From Hanleya hanleyi (lineage: Eukaryota; Mollusca; Polyplacophora; Lepidopleurida; Hanleyidae): DNA of 64,000 nucleotides. The stretch spans positions 1-64,000 of the forward strand of contig JAVTVY010020525.1 in the NCBI GenBank assembly GCA_036873755.1, in the 5' to 3' direction. Made by a program: the position numbers and the translations under genes. The notes under the pieces were generated by a model. The model made no database searches. It was not told the DNA's origin and saw only the letters and a program-made list of their open reading frames with translations. Below, piece after piece: positions 1 through 11,605 of the stretch; the first letter of the stretch is position 1; every line of letters begins with the position of its first letter.

Positions 1-1250
1 AAGATTCAACGGTTGCTTTCAGCTGCTTCCGTGGCTCAGGGGTAAGATGCCTGACTATGGAGCAAAGAATGGCGGGTTCGATCCCCTGTCGGTGCCAATT
101 ACGTTATTTTCGGACAGGTTTTTTCTAGGTCGTAAATTGTTGGACGGGTAAATACAGTGCCCCAACAACATGTAAAAATTGATGGAAAAGTTCTAAGTCC
201 AACAAATAACAGACCACTTGCTTGGGGTGCATGGGAACTATCCTCATGGGAACTATCCTCGACCATGTTGTGCAGACTGTCTCGTCCCACTGCTACGTCA
301 CGTATCGCAGAGCCCCCAGGGGGAGGTAATCATATACGGATCGAAATTTCGTAAATAATACAGCGTTACATTTTTTTGTTTTTATCTTTATTAGGCTTAA
401 GCAAATGTTTCAAAACTGAAATGAAATTAATATACACATTATTTCTCCAATCCTACTGCAAATATCAAGTGATTTAGACAAACCTTTGCATTTCACCTTT
501 AAATCAAACGAAGTTGTTGTGGATTCAATATATTATCAATATGTCACCGGAGACGAAACGATGAATAAGTGAGCAGACAACGAGTTGAGTAACACCGTAC
601 AGTGTGGACGAGCAAGCGGCTATATTCAAGTTACGGCTACAAATTACAGTGTTCATACTATCAAACTGTTGGGTTAATAGAGAAACACAAACTCGCAGAT
701 TGGTGAGAGAATGTTGTTCGAAACTCCGAGGCATTTCTTTAAAGCCTCTATCTTCTCACGATCGGTAGCTGTGTCCGCTTCATTTACCACGTGATCGAGG
801 TTTTCATGCCGTGTCTGAAAAAGTCACATTGGTTTTCGCATTGGGTGGTTCGAGGTTTAGGCTGTTCTAATCTGTTGAAAAGTCTCGCAAGCGCTCATTA
901 TGTTTTCAAAAGACAATGACGTCATCGATGAAACAAATACTTCCTCTGATATGTATATCACGTAAACTAGACTTCATATTGAAGAGTTACGGGTGCGTTT
1001 GCTAAGCCAAAAGCCACAGGGTTTGATTCGTGAATGAGTGGACCCACGGAAACTGCCGTCCTGCACATTTTACCAATCACTCCACGGATCTAAGGTCAAA
1101 TTTGCTAAGTTGTACTGCACCCTTGAGGCAATTCGAATCTCGTCAATACGAGGTAACGCTTAACTGTCAAACAAATCTGAGACTATCCCTTCATTAGGCG
1201 CTATCTTTACCGGGTACGGGACGGTGAACAGGCGATGATTCGAATAATAT
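1..1250. repeat. Upstream copy of a large direct duplication
   Basis: Bases 1-1250 match 3885-5134 at a constant offset of 3884 with only scattered substitutions (for example positions 6, 210 and 403). Identity stops abruptly after 'cgaataatat' at 1250/5134. The left side may continue beyond the window. The copy contains the right part of a TTAA element (its right end is at 502) plus about 750 bp of unique flank. It is therefore a segmental duplication of DNA that already held the transposon, not two independent insertions. Confidence 0.95.
25..97 (+). other. tRNA-like sequence with pol III A and B boxes
   Basis: An A-box-like TGGCTCAGGGG lies at 32-42 and a B-box GGTTCGATCCC at 75-85, at tRNA-like spacing. 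The acceptor and D stems pair poorly when I try to fold it, so this is a tRNA-derived internal promoter (SINE-head type) or tRNA pseudogene rather than a functional tRNA. The same sequence recurs at 3909-3981 because of the duplication. Confidence 0.55.
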
Positions 1251-2434
1251 TGAATGCATCCGTATATGTGGGTTTGTATGGGTGTCCCATGAAGGAAAAG
1301 AAGGAGGGGGTCACTTACTTTTTCATTTGCCCTCATAGGCGAGACATAGACGAAACAGGTATGTTTCAAATATTGACAATTCGCTAAACCAACTGTAGAC
1401 AAAATGGGAAGAAGGTATTGATGGATTGCAACTACACTATTCATTTGAAGTTGTAGATTTTTCTACCGTTATCACGTATAATGCTGCCAAGCTCCCTTTA
1501 CGAGACGAGTCTCTAGAGTAATTGGCAATCACCCCCCCCCCCAAATTTGAGGCGGCGTATACTTTTCATGTGTCTATATCCGACGTTTCACTCTTCAATG
1601 GTTTCGAAGCTACAGCTACAATAGCCCCTATAATGTCGGAGAAATGACTGTCTGTGACGGAGCCTAATAAAGGCGAATATATCAATGTTATTATGTTAAT
1701 ATCATCTAATAAAAGAAGTTCACACACTAATAGTCGCTGTCGAGAAAGTGACGTAATGGGCGCCTCGACTTGGAGTAGGGGTTCGAAGGTAGTTTTGGCT
1801 TACCTGAGAGTCGCTTTGGTCTCTCATGCCTCATACATGGCGCTCTTCGAGAATGGAATTAGTTTCTTCTCAAGTCGATAGAAATTGTCCCCCAGTATAC
1901 TTTTCTTGGTTTCTAAAATTCCAGTCAGAGAATTTGTCTTAACACTTTGCCGTGCTATTCCTCTTTGAGTTGATGGAACTCTGGATGTTGATGGTGAGTG
2001 TCTTATTTTCCTCTATAATTTCTTCTTTCAAACATCAAACCTTTCGAGACAAATATATCTCACCATAGTGTGCCAATATGAGTTTCGTGATATTGGCTGA
2101 CTTATTAGAGTCGTTTCGGAAAAAAATATCATGTCCAAATCAACACATATATGTGCTACCTTAGGAAATTGACCAATGCAGAAATCACATGGGAGCATTT
2201 AAAAATGTGACGACATGTGTGAAAATCGTCTTCACGTTCGCTTCTTTAAGGCATACCTTGAGGAGATCTTGTATCCGTCAGATATATTCACAACATGACC
2301 TATGCAAGTTAAACGCCGTGGGTTGGGTGTATTTGCGTGATGATAGGTTAAGTGCGCCACGAAACTATTATAGCTAAAAGAAAGCAAAACGTCTGCTACG
2401 AATGATATTGTCAATATTGTACATCTTGTTTCAG

Positions 2435-2979
2435 ATGTATGGTTAAATGCTACGTATCTGGGAATGAGCTACCTCGTAGACTTTTGTATCTTTCTCGTAT
2501 TGATGGTTATACGACATAAGAACAGACGAGTTCAAGTGAGGAGACGCCGTTCCAAAGCCAAGATCTCTAAACCCAATCTGACACCGGACAAATTAGGCAG
2601 TATAACAACCTTATCCAGTACAACAACAACCTCGCAGCAAAGCTTGCTCGGGTCCGCCACGAACGGTAAAAATGCTGGTCCGTCTCAGCCCGGTCCTTCA
2701 AAAAATCTTCTTGTGCCTGGTATCGGTCCTTCATCAAACCTCCTCGCGCCTGGTGTCGCTCCTTCACAAAGCCCTATAGGGTCTGTTTCAGGTCTATCAC
2801 AGAACCCGTTAGTGTCAGAGTTCATAAGGTTGGGAGAGATAGCTCCCTCAGCCGTTCAGTCAGAGGATGAGCTGTGGTCTACAACTATATCTACATCATC
2901 GGTTACATCCACATCCTCTTCAATGCCTGGTGATTTAATCGACGTACATCTAGCTGCGAACAAGGCTAACAGAAAATGA
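2435..2979 (+). CDS. Last exon of an unidentified membrane protein
   Basis: The open frame runs through a plausible splice acceptor (cttgtttcag, ending 2434), so the exon probably starts at 2435; an internal ATG lies at 2464. It encodes a hydrophobic stretch (MSYLVDFCIFLVLMVI), a strongly basic segment (RHKNRRVQVRRRRSK) of the kind that marks a cytoplasmic boundary, and then about 140 residues rich in Ser, Thr, Pro and Gly with a loose repeat of the 'GPSxNLLxPG' type. The frame closes with TGA at 2977-2979. A consensus AATAAA lies about 40 bases further on. Upstream exons are not visible. I do not recognise the family; it could be the final TM and tail of a receptor or a single-pass protein. 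The intact 171-codon frame, acceptor and poly(A) signal together argue that it is real. Confidence 0.6.
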
Positions 2980-3019
2980 TGAATCCGGACTGTAGTCATG
3001 TGATTTAATGGTTGCATGT

Positions 3020-3026
3020 AAATAAA
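3020..3026 (+). terminator. Poly(A) signal of the exon ending at 2979
   Basis: AATAAA lies in 'tgtaaataaaaac', about 40 bases past the stop codon, and is immediately followed by the TTAA left border of a transposon at 3030. Confidence 0.5.
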
Positions 3027-3249
3027 AACTTAAAGGTGAAATGCAAAGGTAATAAAAGTAAGAAAAAAGCATTTCCCTTTCTTTTTTATAATGATAATAA
3101 ATTATACAGCCATCAATGAACGAAATCTGGTGGTAAGTTTTATTTTTTAAAGAGAAATAAAACACGTGTATGATCAGCGACTTGAAAACAGTGCATCGCT
3201 TATCTCCCCTTGATTCGGAGCTTCTCCACCAGAGGCTGTGACGTCATAG

Positions 3250-3495
3250 TTGAGCCACACTCAAAAAATGACGGCTAAAATGAATGTAGACAGCGACAGC
3301 GATGCGGAGGAATTTTCTTACACTTCTTCCTCTTCTGAAGAAGAGGAATTCACGGGAATGGTTAGTGCAGGGGTGCCCCTGCCTTACCAACACGAACCTA
3401 TTGTGAACAAAGAACCAGCAGACAACGATAGGATCAGCGACACTGCAGGGGCCGTAGGCGACAGTCAAACCGAGAGAATCGGAAATACAGATTGA
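3250..3495 (+). pseudogene. Short acidic ORF inside TTAA element A
   Basis: About 78 residues follow the Met at 3250-3270. They start with an acidic, serine-rich region (DSDSDAEEFSYTSSSSEEEE) and then 'PLPYQHEPIVNKEP'. The second element copy (14604-14840) carries the same peptide with small indels. Its longer version continues to 'SEIQIG' followed by GTAAAT, a possible splice donor. It may be a captured or residual first exon; the 'PYxxEP' motif resembles motifs in transposon-associated zinc-finger/P2X7-like tails, but that is a weak impression. The stop at 3493 in this copy comes from a local frame change. Confidence 0.35.
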
Positions 3496-3693
3496 TAAGT
3501 TCCGACTTCTTCTTTTATCCCCCGTAGCGAATGATGACCAACCTGTTAATGCGTTTCAGTGAACGTGAATGACACAAGCAAGGGCTTCGTGAGCAATAGC
3601 CTAGCTTATCTATGTGAGCTATTTTCATACAACGCAATGCAGCTACATCAAGGATAGTTCCCATGCACCCCAAGCAAGTAGCCGTGGCCATAA

Positions 3694-3748
3694 AATCACG
3701 TGACTTTAGGCCATGAAATCACGTGACTTCATGAAATCACGTGACTGA
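3694..3748. repeat. Three short 'AATCACGTGACT' repeats
   Basis: The motif ATGAAATCACGTGACT (or a close variant) occurs three times in 55 bases. Each copy contains the E-box/CLEAR-like palindrome TCACGTGA. It lies inside the nested element. Confidence 0.8.
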
Positions 3749-3827
3749 ATGCTGTTCAGCGTGATTACGTCTAATTAGGATGCAAATTTGCGCTAATTAG
3801 CGTTAAATCAGTATTGCTGGTTACGGG

Positions 3828-3877
3828 TTAGGTTTAGGGTTTTGGGGTTAGGGTTAGGGTTAGGTTTGTGTTAGGTA
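3828..3877. repeat. Interstitial telomere-like tract
   Basis: A run of GGGTTAGG-type units (ggtttagggttttggggttagggttagggttagg) matches the metazoan TTAGGG telomere repeat with some variants. It is internal to the nested transposon, so it is not a chromosome end. Confidence 0.8.
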
Positions 3878-3884
3878 TATAAAA

Positions 3885-5134
3885 AAGATCCAACGGTTGC
3901 TTTCAGCTGCTTCCGTGGCTCAGGGGTAAGATGCCTGACTATGGAGCAAAGAATGGCGGGTTCGATCCCCTGTCGGTGCCAATTACGTTATTTTCGGACA
4001 GGTTTTTTCTAGGTCGTAAATTGTTGGACGGGTAAATACAGTGCCCCAACAACATGTAAAAATTGATGGAAAAATTCTAAGTCCAACAAATAACAGACCA
4101 CTTGCTTGGGGTGCATGGGAACTATCCTCATGGGAACTATCCTCGACCATGTTGTGCAGACTGTCTCGTCCCACTGCTACGTCACGTATCGCAGAGCCCC
4201 CAGGGGGAGGTAATCATATACGGATCGAAATTTCGTAAATAATACAGCGTTACATTTTTTTGTTTTTATCTTTATTAGGCTTAAGCAAATGTTTTAAAAC
4301 TGAAATGAAATTAATATACACATTATTTCTCCAATCCTACTGCAAATATCAAGTGATTTAGACAAACCTTTGCATTTCACCTTTAAATCAAACGAAGTTG
4401 TTGTGGATTCAATATATTATCAATATGTCACCGGAGACGAAAGGATGAATAAGTGAGCAGACAACGAATTGAGTAACACCGTACAGTGTGGACGAGCAAG
4501 CGGCTATATTCAAGTTACGGCTACAAATTACAGTGTTCATACTATCAAACTGTTGGGTTAATAGAGAAACACAAACTCGCAGATTGGTGAGAGAATGTTG
4601 TTCGAAACTCCGAGGCATTTCTTTAAAGCCTCTATCTTCTCACGATCGGTAGCTGTGTCCGCTTCATTTACCACGTGATCGAGGTTTTCATGCCGTGTCT
4701 GAAAAAGTCACATTGGTTTTCGCATTGGGTGGTTCGAGGTTTAGGCTGTTCTAATCCGTTGAAAAGTCTCGCAAGCGCTCATTATGTTTTCAAAAGACAA
4801 TGACGTCATCGATGAAACAAATACTTCCTCTGATATGTATATCACGTAAACTAGACTTCATATTGAAGAGTTACGGGTGCGTTTGCTAAGCCAAAAGCCA
4901 CAGGGTTTGATTCGTGAATGAGTGGACCCACGGAAACTGCCGTCCTGCACATTTTACCAATCACTCCACGGATCTAAGGTCAAATTTGCTAAGTTGTACT
5001 GCACCCTTGAGGCAATTCGAATCTCGTCAATACGAGGTAACGCTTAACTGTCAAACAAATCTGAGACTATCCCTTCATTAGGCGCTATCTTTACCGGGTA
5101 CGGGACGGTGAACAGGCGATGATTCGAATAATAT
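3885..5134. repeat. Downstream copy of the large direct duplication
   Basis: Second copy of bases 1-1250. The few differences imply a recent event, or gene conversion, compared with the other repeats in the window. Beyond 5134 the two copies lose all similarity. Confidence 0.95.
3909..3981 (+). other. tRNA-like sequence, second copy
   Basis: Same sequence as 25-97, with A and B boxes, located inside the nested inverted-repeat element. Poor stem pairing argues against a functional tRNA. Confidence 0.5.
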
Positions 5135-5539
5135 CGTTTTCTTCCAGGTTTCAGGGCGCCATTTTCATCGTACACTCGAGGAAACAACCTATGTAAATAA
5201 TTGGCGATACAATGAGCAGACGATTTCTTAATAATTGATTGCAGAATGCTAATGAACGATGGGTAAAAGAGATAATCCAGATCCTCGGTCCCCAGTACCA
5301 CAAATACAATAACCTTCCTACCAAACTTTCTACACGAAATCGGAAACGACAAAAAATCAAGACCGCTTCATCTTATTGGGTTAATTTTGAGTCTATTTGT
5401 ATAACACTCCGAGCAGAGGAGCATGAGTGAATACAAAAGTGGCTGACATGAGGACGTGACTTAATACATGTGCTTTCCTTGTCTTTTTTTCTTCAGTGCA
5501 GAAATCACTTATCATTTATTCCATCCTTATCTGACAACA
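5135..5539. other. No gene seen
   Basis: Unique sequence after the duplication breakpoint. Short frames exist on both strands but lack splice or domain support. Confidence 0.4.
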
Positions 5540-5960
5540 TCGAGACGTCGCCAGCAATACTGCCGTGTAGTTCAGATCAACGCTGTGACCAATGTCGGAT
5601 GTATTCTGTACAATAAAAGGTAACTGAATACCTATCTAACAATAACTGTTGTTTGAACAATTGATTTTGTCCCGATCATTATTAGTTGATGTATTTGTCC
5701 GTTCGGAGATCAAAAGGATAGTGTGATGAGCTAATCACTGTCTCTAACAAAGACTCTTTGTCATCATTTATTATTATCAATACCTATAGAACTGTCTACA
5801 TGTTCGCCAGTTAACAGTTGGGAAATCGACCAAATCTGACAACGATGATAACATCTGTTAGAGAATAACAGCTGGCAGATATTATCGACATCAAACCACA
5901 TGTGTTTCCTGTACTGGATACGTTTCGATCGTCGCCAAGGTATCCAGATGTCCATTTCAA
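5540..5960. repeat. Dispersed repeat, inverted partner of 18110-19080
   Basis: Blocks such as 'gtctctaacaaagactctttgtcatc', 'ctgacaacatcgagacgtc' and 'acatgttcgccag' reappear reverse-complemented and in reverse order between 18110 and 19080. The 18-kb copy is split by extra sequence (about 18285-18820). Probably two old copies of one transposon; no coding domain recognised. Confidence 0.65.
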
Positions 5961-6179
5961 AGCCAGGTGCGAGTTGTGAGTTTGCTAAAATAGGATGTTC
6001 ACCTACATGCCCTGTTGAATTCAGGGATTCTTGTCTTCTCAACAAACAGAATATCAGTACAACAACCAGAGACAAAATGCTCGCCTGTGAATCTCTGATC
6101 GACAGTTATTATGAAGAACTCCTGGCCAAAAGTCAGTTAAATTTACTGCACAAACGATAACATGCAACTGTGGTGGGGA

Positions 6180-7760
6180 AATAGACCGGCGTATTCTGAC
6201 TAAAAGTCATGTTCTTTCATTGATCCCCTGCGAAGTGAGAAGGCACAATTAGGTCATTATGCCTGTACATCCGAAGCGAAGCATAGAATCGGCTCATTCC
6301 ATTAGTATCAATGGTGATGTCGATTAAGCTTGATTGATTACCGACTCACGGAATATTCGATCTCTCAAAGTGTTAGAATCTGTATACAAAAGCAGACATA
6401 CACACGTGGTGCCATAATTATGTCGATATCGCGACAAACCCTTCGAACGGATTCATCTGTCGGTTTATTTTATTTGTTTTACAATATAAGTCGATAATTC
6501 TGTGCGCAAGTCCTATCGCCGAAGAAGGGATAGGAGCCAGACGTCGGTGCAGATCAACTTACGATATCTTATGGAGATTGACGGTTGTGAATCAACAACC
6601 CCACTACTTCAATCTGATCTTATATATCACAGATGAAGAAAAGACTACACCTATTATGTGCTATTACACATTACACATAAGACCTTCACATAAGGCTAGA
6701 TCGATTTCCATACCTCATCTTATCAGGGTCAAGCGAATATTCGTTATTCAATGAATTGAAGAGTGCATTAAATATTATACAGATATTGCATGCTTTGGTA
6801 TGTGACATCAGACGTCGTCCGCTCGAGATAGGCGACATTCAACGATGTCACATTTCCGTCGTACATTGTCCTTGTAGACTTTCCTAATAAAATCTTACCT
6901 TTCCAATATCAAACTAAAGTTGACATGCAGTATTGTTTTCCTTGTTTATGAAATATCTTCAAACTTAACACTTTCTTAACACTTGGTTCCGATGGACTCA
7001 ACTCGCAAATTCTGGACTAATACCTTGTATTTGTAAACAAAAAAAAGTATCCTATTAGTTGGTTTTTATTTTATTTTTTTTGATTTTTTTTTGATAACTT
7101 GCACGCGAACGTTTTCTGCTTTAATGTATATAGTTTTAATTCTCATTGTGTCTGAAATAAAGATCATAATTCTTATGGATCTGCCATATTAAGGATGACT
7201 ATATGCACTTGTCATCATCTTGTCACAGCGTGTCAATCGATATCCTCACTGGTCTGTAACGCATCAGTTTAGTCTTTCTGTAGAATCCGAATAAAGTTAT
7301 CATTGTATCGGCGGGGAGCGAGGAGAGGATTCAATTAACCATGACCATATTTTCCGAGGATAGTGACAAGTAGGCACCAGCTGTAGCGAAGAGCTTGTCT
7401 AGCGATTCTGATATAAGATGGTCCAGATAAAAATGAGACAGATACCTTATTAGATTGCTTCATCAAACTGGGAAATATGGTCGTTATTCTCAGACAGGAA
7501 GTACGTTTCTTGAACCTGATGAAAGATCGATTTGAATTTTTATTATCCTCTATGTCGAGAAAAAGAACAGGAATTAATGAATTCGCTTTTTACGAGGAGA
7601 AACGACGAAAGAACCTAGATGCGGTATGAACACAGTTCGTCTAAGTGGTGGAGCCTACTCCAGTACCGGAAGCGGCCCCACTACAACGATCCAAACTAAC
7701 CCAAGTCAGCGCCTCAGTCTGTGGATTTAATTGAATAACCCAGCAGTGATTGTTATTCAT
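6180..7760. other. Intergenic region upstream of the GPCR gene
   Basis: No domain-bearing frame and no repeat recognised. It probably contains the distal promoter of the downstream receptor gene. Confidence 0.4.
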
Positions 7761-7769
7761 CAACTGGAG

Positions 7770-7777
7770 TATATATC
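7770..7777 (+). promoter_or_regulatory. Possible TATA box of the GPCR gene
   Basis: TATATATC lies about 95 bases before the receptor start codon. Plausible core promoter by position, but an upstream non-coding exon cannot be excluded. Confidence 0.3.
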
Positions 7778-7864
7778 GACCTGAACAAGGATCGAACCAA
7801 CAGCATTGCCTTGTTATAAAACGTTATCTGAGAAGGTCTTCACTAGTGGTGACTATCTTAACGC

Positions 7865-8651
7865 ATGTATTCCACTACGGATAACTTCATTGTGGCCGAG
7901 GAGGCAAATACCACCAACGTTTCAGTGGCTGGGGAGAGCAGCGAGGAACTTCCATCACTAACATTGATAGAGATACTGGCCAATATTTTATTCTGCCTCG
8001 TTGGTTCGTCCACTTGCATCCTGAATGGTATTGTACTCGTTGGGTTCATAAAAGAGAGGCGGGTGCGTCAGACGCCCGGGAACGTCTTCATCCAAAATCT
8101 AGCGATATCAGACGCATTAATCGGTATATTCATATCGTATGTGGTAGTATTGAACTTATGCCGCTTAGATAATGACTATGAGTATTTGTTCCGGATGGGA
8201 TTTGTCTGCTCTTTTCTCTTGGTTTCCACGTTTTTCTTGAATTTCCTAACCATCGACCGTTACCTGAAAATCACTATGCACCTACGATACGATTCTCTGG
8301 TGACCAGCCGAACTCATCACATAATTTGTGCCATCACCTGGGTAGGTTGTGTTATAGTGGGTATACTTCCATTAGCTGGTTGGCATAAGCCTGACGTGAA
8401 AAGTCGAAACTTTTTTGAAACTTTCACTCCAAGCTACGTCTTGATGGTCTTTGTCCTGGGTTTTATTTTGCCGATGGTTTCCATGATATTTGCCTACTCA
8501 AGTCTCTACATGATTTCACGAAAACACGCAAGAAAAATTGCCTCCCAGACACAAACAGCGAAAGACACGAAAGACAGAAATAGAAATCAAAGAGTAATCA
8601 AGTCCATATTTCTGCTGATTGGAGCTTACTTCGTCTGCTGGATGCCACTAG
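7865..8651 (+). CDS. Class A (rhodopsin-like) GPCR, exon 1 (TM1-TM6)
   Basis: Residues 1-262 of a seven-transmembrane receptor of the plasma membrane. The N terminus has NTT and NVS glycosylation sequons. TM1 carries the conserved Asn (ILNGIVLVG, N54), TM2 the conserved Asp (LAISDALIG, D83). TM3 ends IDRY (residues 130-133), the E/DRY G-protein contact site. TM6 ends with CWMP (258-261). The frame stays open past a consensus donor (CACTAG|GTATGT) at 8651/8652, in phase 1, and exon 2 supplies TM7. 'TIDRYLKI...LRY' and the TM7 sequence are closest, by eye, to adenosine/melanocortin-type receptors. Extracellular loop 2 (between TM4 and TM5, AGWHKP...) has no Cys, so the usual TM3-ECL2 disulphide appears absent. 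Ligand not inferable. Confidence 0.88.
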
Positions 8652-10008
8652 GTATGTACGATAACTTTACTCATCAATACTACATACATTTATGTTCTTC
8701 GTTCCGGTATACTGCCGATGCTTCCTCCTCTCAGGATAATAGTTCATAAACGTACATAATCGTCCCCGCACCTCTCAACCAATATCAGATTTGCTTATTT
8801 CAGTTTCCACTAGTGACGCATTGGTCAGCTTTTTTAACTGTAAAACTGCAGTAGCTTGCTAACGTTTGGCGAAGTGGCAGCTTGTTCCCTTGTTAGAATG
8901 TCAAGAACTAAGTTGTTCAATAAAAGTGCACACGAATACCTGATACAAGAGTCCGTGACTCGGAAGCGTTGATAATCTAAAATTGTATTTATTGGCAACC
9001 ACACATAATGGGTCAATGAAATAACATTGTAGGTGGAGCTTGTTTTGGTTCTAAACAAACCGTCAACTTTTTTCACATTGCAGCCATTGCATGGACCAGT
9101 TATATCCATATTATATTACATGCCGCCAGAAAGTAGTGATGTACTGTTTTTCAAAAGCGTATTCAGATATAGCGGCAAACTGTCCCATTCAAAGTGCAAA
9201 TCAACAGCGTTGGCGCATGCTCGACCAATTTAACTTGTAAGAATGTAAGAACAATGCAAACTAAATATATGTTCATGATCACATTACTGCGGAAGCGCCA
9301 TTTCAAGAGGAAATCGCATTTCACCCATTGATTCAAACGAAAGTATGACTCGCTTATTACCCTTGGCGCGTCAATGTGAACCGGGCTATCAGAGATCAAG
9401 CGAGGGCAGCGAATACCTGAATCTGTTTGTTTTTTTCTTCAGAGTTTTGGTCTTTCAACAAAATATGCAAAACAAAACCTTATACATCGAAAAGCTTGCT
9501 ATTTCTGAAATTAGCAAGGCAATAATTATACTAATTTTATTAAGTAAGTACCGTAATCAAGATCCACCTTTGTCTCTTAACAATAATTTTTACAAAGAGC
9601 TTCTTTCAGCGAATCTTTTGTCAAGAGATATCTGTGTATCATCCGCATATTGACTTCGACTATTTTCCTCCTAATATCCTTATTCTCCATTATGATATAT
9701 TCTGGGATCACCAAGTCTAAATCCACAGCCATCTTCCAAGAACGTCGAAATATGACCTTTTTGTCTAACATCAGTTCGAATATTTCAGTCCTTATCCAGT
9801 TTTGAAATGAACCTCTAAAGTTCAATGCTTCGATGAGCGGAGGCGCTTGGTTGTATAGCCCTGTTTTATAAGTTTCTGCAATAATGTTTTGTGACGTTAA
9901 TTAAAATCGTCACATTTAAATACAGGATCTAGTAAATGCTACTTGGCGAGATATGTATACGCCATATGAAGGTCCCACTGAAATACTGATGGCCAGGAAG
10001 GGATAGTT

Positions 10009-10593
10009 TACCCGCCCTATTTGGTCTGGGCTTTTTTGGACCTGTCCAGGCCTTGTGGGGCGGGAGGAGGCGAAATGCCCCTCCCCCCTAATTATTTTTC
10101 TTTCCCTCTGAGCTAGGGACTGAAACTTACCAAACTATACCCTTGGGTCAGGCTCTACCAGAAAATGTAAGCAGAAATCAAAGACGGCCGCTTTGATGAC
10201 GTCGCAGTGACGTCATTTTCAAAAACGGCATTTTTTGGTCGATTTTTCGGTCAGATTTTCAGAATTTTTTATTTATGCAATTTCTCCTCAAAAACTGGCT
10301 GATAAATTGATGTGATGTGAAATAAAATATTTTTTGCCCACTTTTCATCGCGGAAAGCAGAAATTCTGTAGAAATATGACGAAAACATCACTTTTCTGGT
10401 ACCCCACGTGGCCGCCATCTTGAATTTATCCATGATCCTCCTCTCGGGGAATCTGCAAATAGGCTCAAAAGGACCCAATTATGATACACTATAAAATCAC
10501 GGAGCTTCAGCTCTCCGTTTTTTGTCGTTCCGAAGATAGCACAGAAAGTTTGGTAGGGGAGGCCATTTTGTCCCCCAGGCCTGGTTGGGTTAA
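10009..10593. mobile_element. TTAA MITE family B, copy 1
   Basis: Degenerate start 'CCCTATTTGGTCTGGGC' and end 'CCCAGGCCTGGTTGGG' followed by TTAA. The internal sequence is shared with copies at 11960, 19413, 27182 and 44238, including 'tggtcgattttt-cggtca' and 'gtcgttccgaagatagc'. The CCCT terminus plus TTAA duplication is typical of piggyBac-like elements; no transposase is present. Confidence 0.75.
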
Positions 10594-11387
10594 AAATTAA
10601 ATATCTTATAACAAGGCATTAGCTACATTTTCTTCTATTACACTGTTATTTAGTAAACATGATGAATTTCGGTTAGTGTTGCACCATCAAACAAACTTTC
10701 TAGTCAGAAAAATTGCATCAGCTCTTGAGTAGACCTGCTTTGAGTATAATAAAGACTGACATACTAATTTTGAAACGGAATATTTAGTTTATTTGAATTC
10801 ACGTAAGTGCTTCAATCTGTCTTTTGGCATAGGTGATGCAATATTTATAATGCAGCAAATGCGGGTAGAATTTTCAACCATTCGTCAATCAAATTATATC
10901 ACATCGTACGACGCACAAGATATAAGAGTCTATGTTATTAGCGTTAGTAACATAATGATGCTACTTGATATTTATATCGAGAAACTGTCATTTTACTTCC
11001 CGGGGAAGATCTGATAGCTTCTCTTCCCCTATGTATGTCGCGTTACCTGTTTTATTTCAATTTCGGGGCGTGGGTTATTAGGTCACAAACTCACCATGTA
11101 TTTGTTCGGACACATGTGGTCAAATACACGGATCATAGTAGAACGCAGATTACAGGGAAACTGATTCTATCAATAAACTCCATCGTAGATCGTCATTAAC
11201 AGAGCTCGTTCGCTTCACCGTGATCAGATCGATAATATTATCTCATCTGCATTGCTAAGTGTAGATTTATTCAATGTCGGAGGATTGATGTGGCTGCATT
11301 AGGGCACCAACTCCAACAATCAGTTATTCTCGCTTAGGTGTGATATGCGCGTATTCGACTGCTACATAATTACAGAGACTTACCTCC

Positions 11388-11492
11388 CAAGTTTTTGTCG
11401 TTCCGGAGATAGGAGCAAAAAATCAACAGGGGAAAAAGTGCTCTCCTCCCCACGTCCCCCCCCCCCCCACGACCCCCCAGGCCAGGTATGTT
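11388..11492. mobile_element. TTAA MITE family B, right-end fragment
   Basis: Matches the right end of copies 1 and 2 ('gtcgttccggagatagg ... caggccaggta'). The left part is missing. Confidence 0.6.
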
Positions 11493-11605
11493 GAAGAACC
11501 GTTTGTACAATTCGTGGTTAAAGTGTCCATCATTCAAATATAGATATTCTTGCAATTTGTAGTGTGTGGGTATTTCTGATCATATCTCTGTTTGTATATT
11601 TTCAG

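Larger units (their letters stand above)
3652..4127. mobile_element. Nested inverted-repeat element inside family A
   Basis: Terminal inverted repeats of about 27 bp start GGATAGTTCCCATGCACCCC at 3652 and end with the complement (GGGGTGCATGGGAACTATCC) at 4127. The empty site is seen in the sister element near 14985 ('acatcaag' joined to 'ttgtgcagactg'). The insert carries three 'GAAATCACGTGACT'-like repeats, a telomere-like tract and the tRNA-like sequence. The right terminus also appears at 217-243 in the upstream duplicate. Confidence 0.7.
3030..4386. mobile_element. TTAA-flanked inverted-repeat element (family A), 1357 bp
   Basis: TTAA at 3030 is followed by AGGTGAAATGCAAAGGT; the inverse complement ACCTTTGCATTTCACCT precedes TTAA at 4383-4386. 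TTAA target duplication is the signature of piggyBac-type elements, but no transposase is present, so this is a non-autonomous copy. A second copy at 14364-15222 lacks bases about 3652-4152, showing that another element inserted here. The left half holds a short acidic ORF (3250-3495). Confidence 0.8.
8652..11605 (+). other. Intron of the GPCR gene (2954 bp)
   Basis: It begins GTATGT and ends TTTTCAG, joining phase 1 to a downstream exon that restores TM7. It contains a family-B TTAA MITE (10009-10593) and a fragment of the same family (about 11388-11492). No coding sequence recognised inside. Confidence 0.8.

Noticed and set aside
25..97. Functional tRNA gene
   Set aside because: A and B boxes are good but acceptor, D and T stems have several mismatches, and the copy lies within a mobile element.
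3828..3877. True telomere or chromosome end
   Set aside because: Only about 50 bp, with variant units, embedded in an inverted-repeat element with sequence on both sides.
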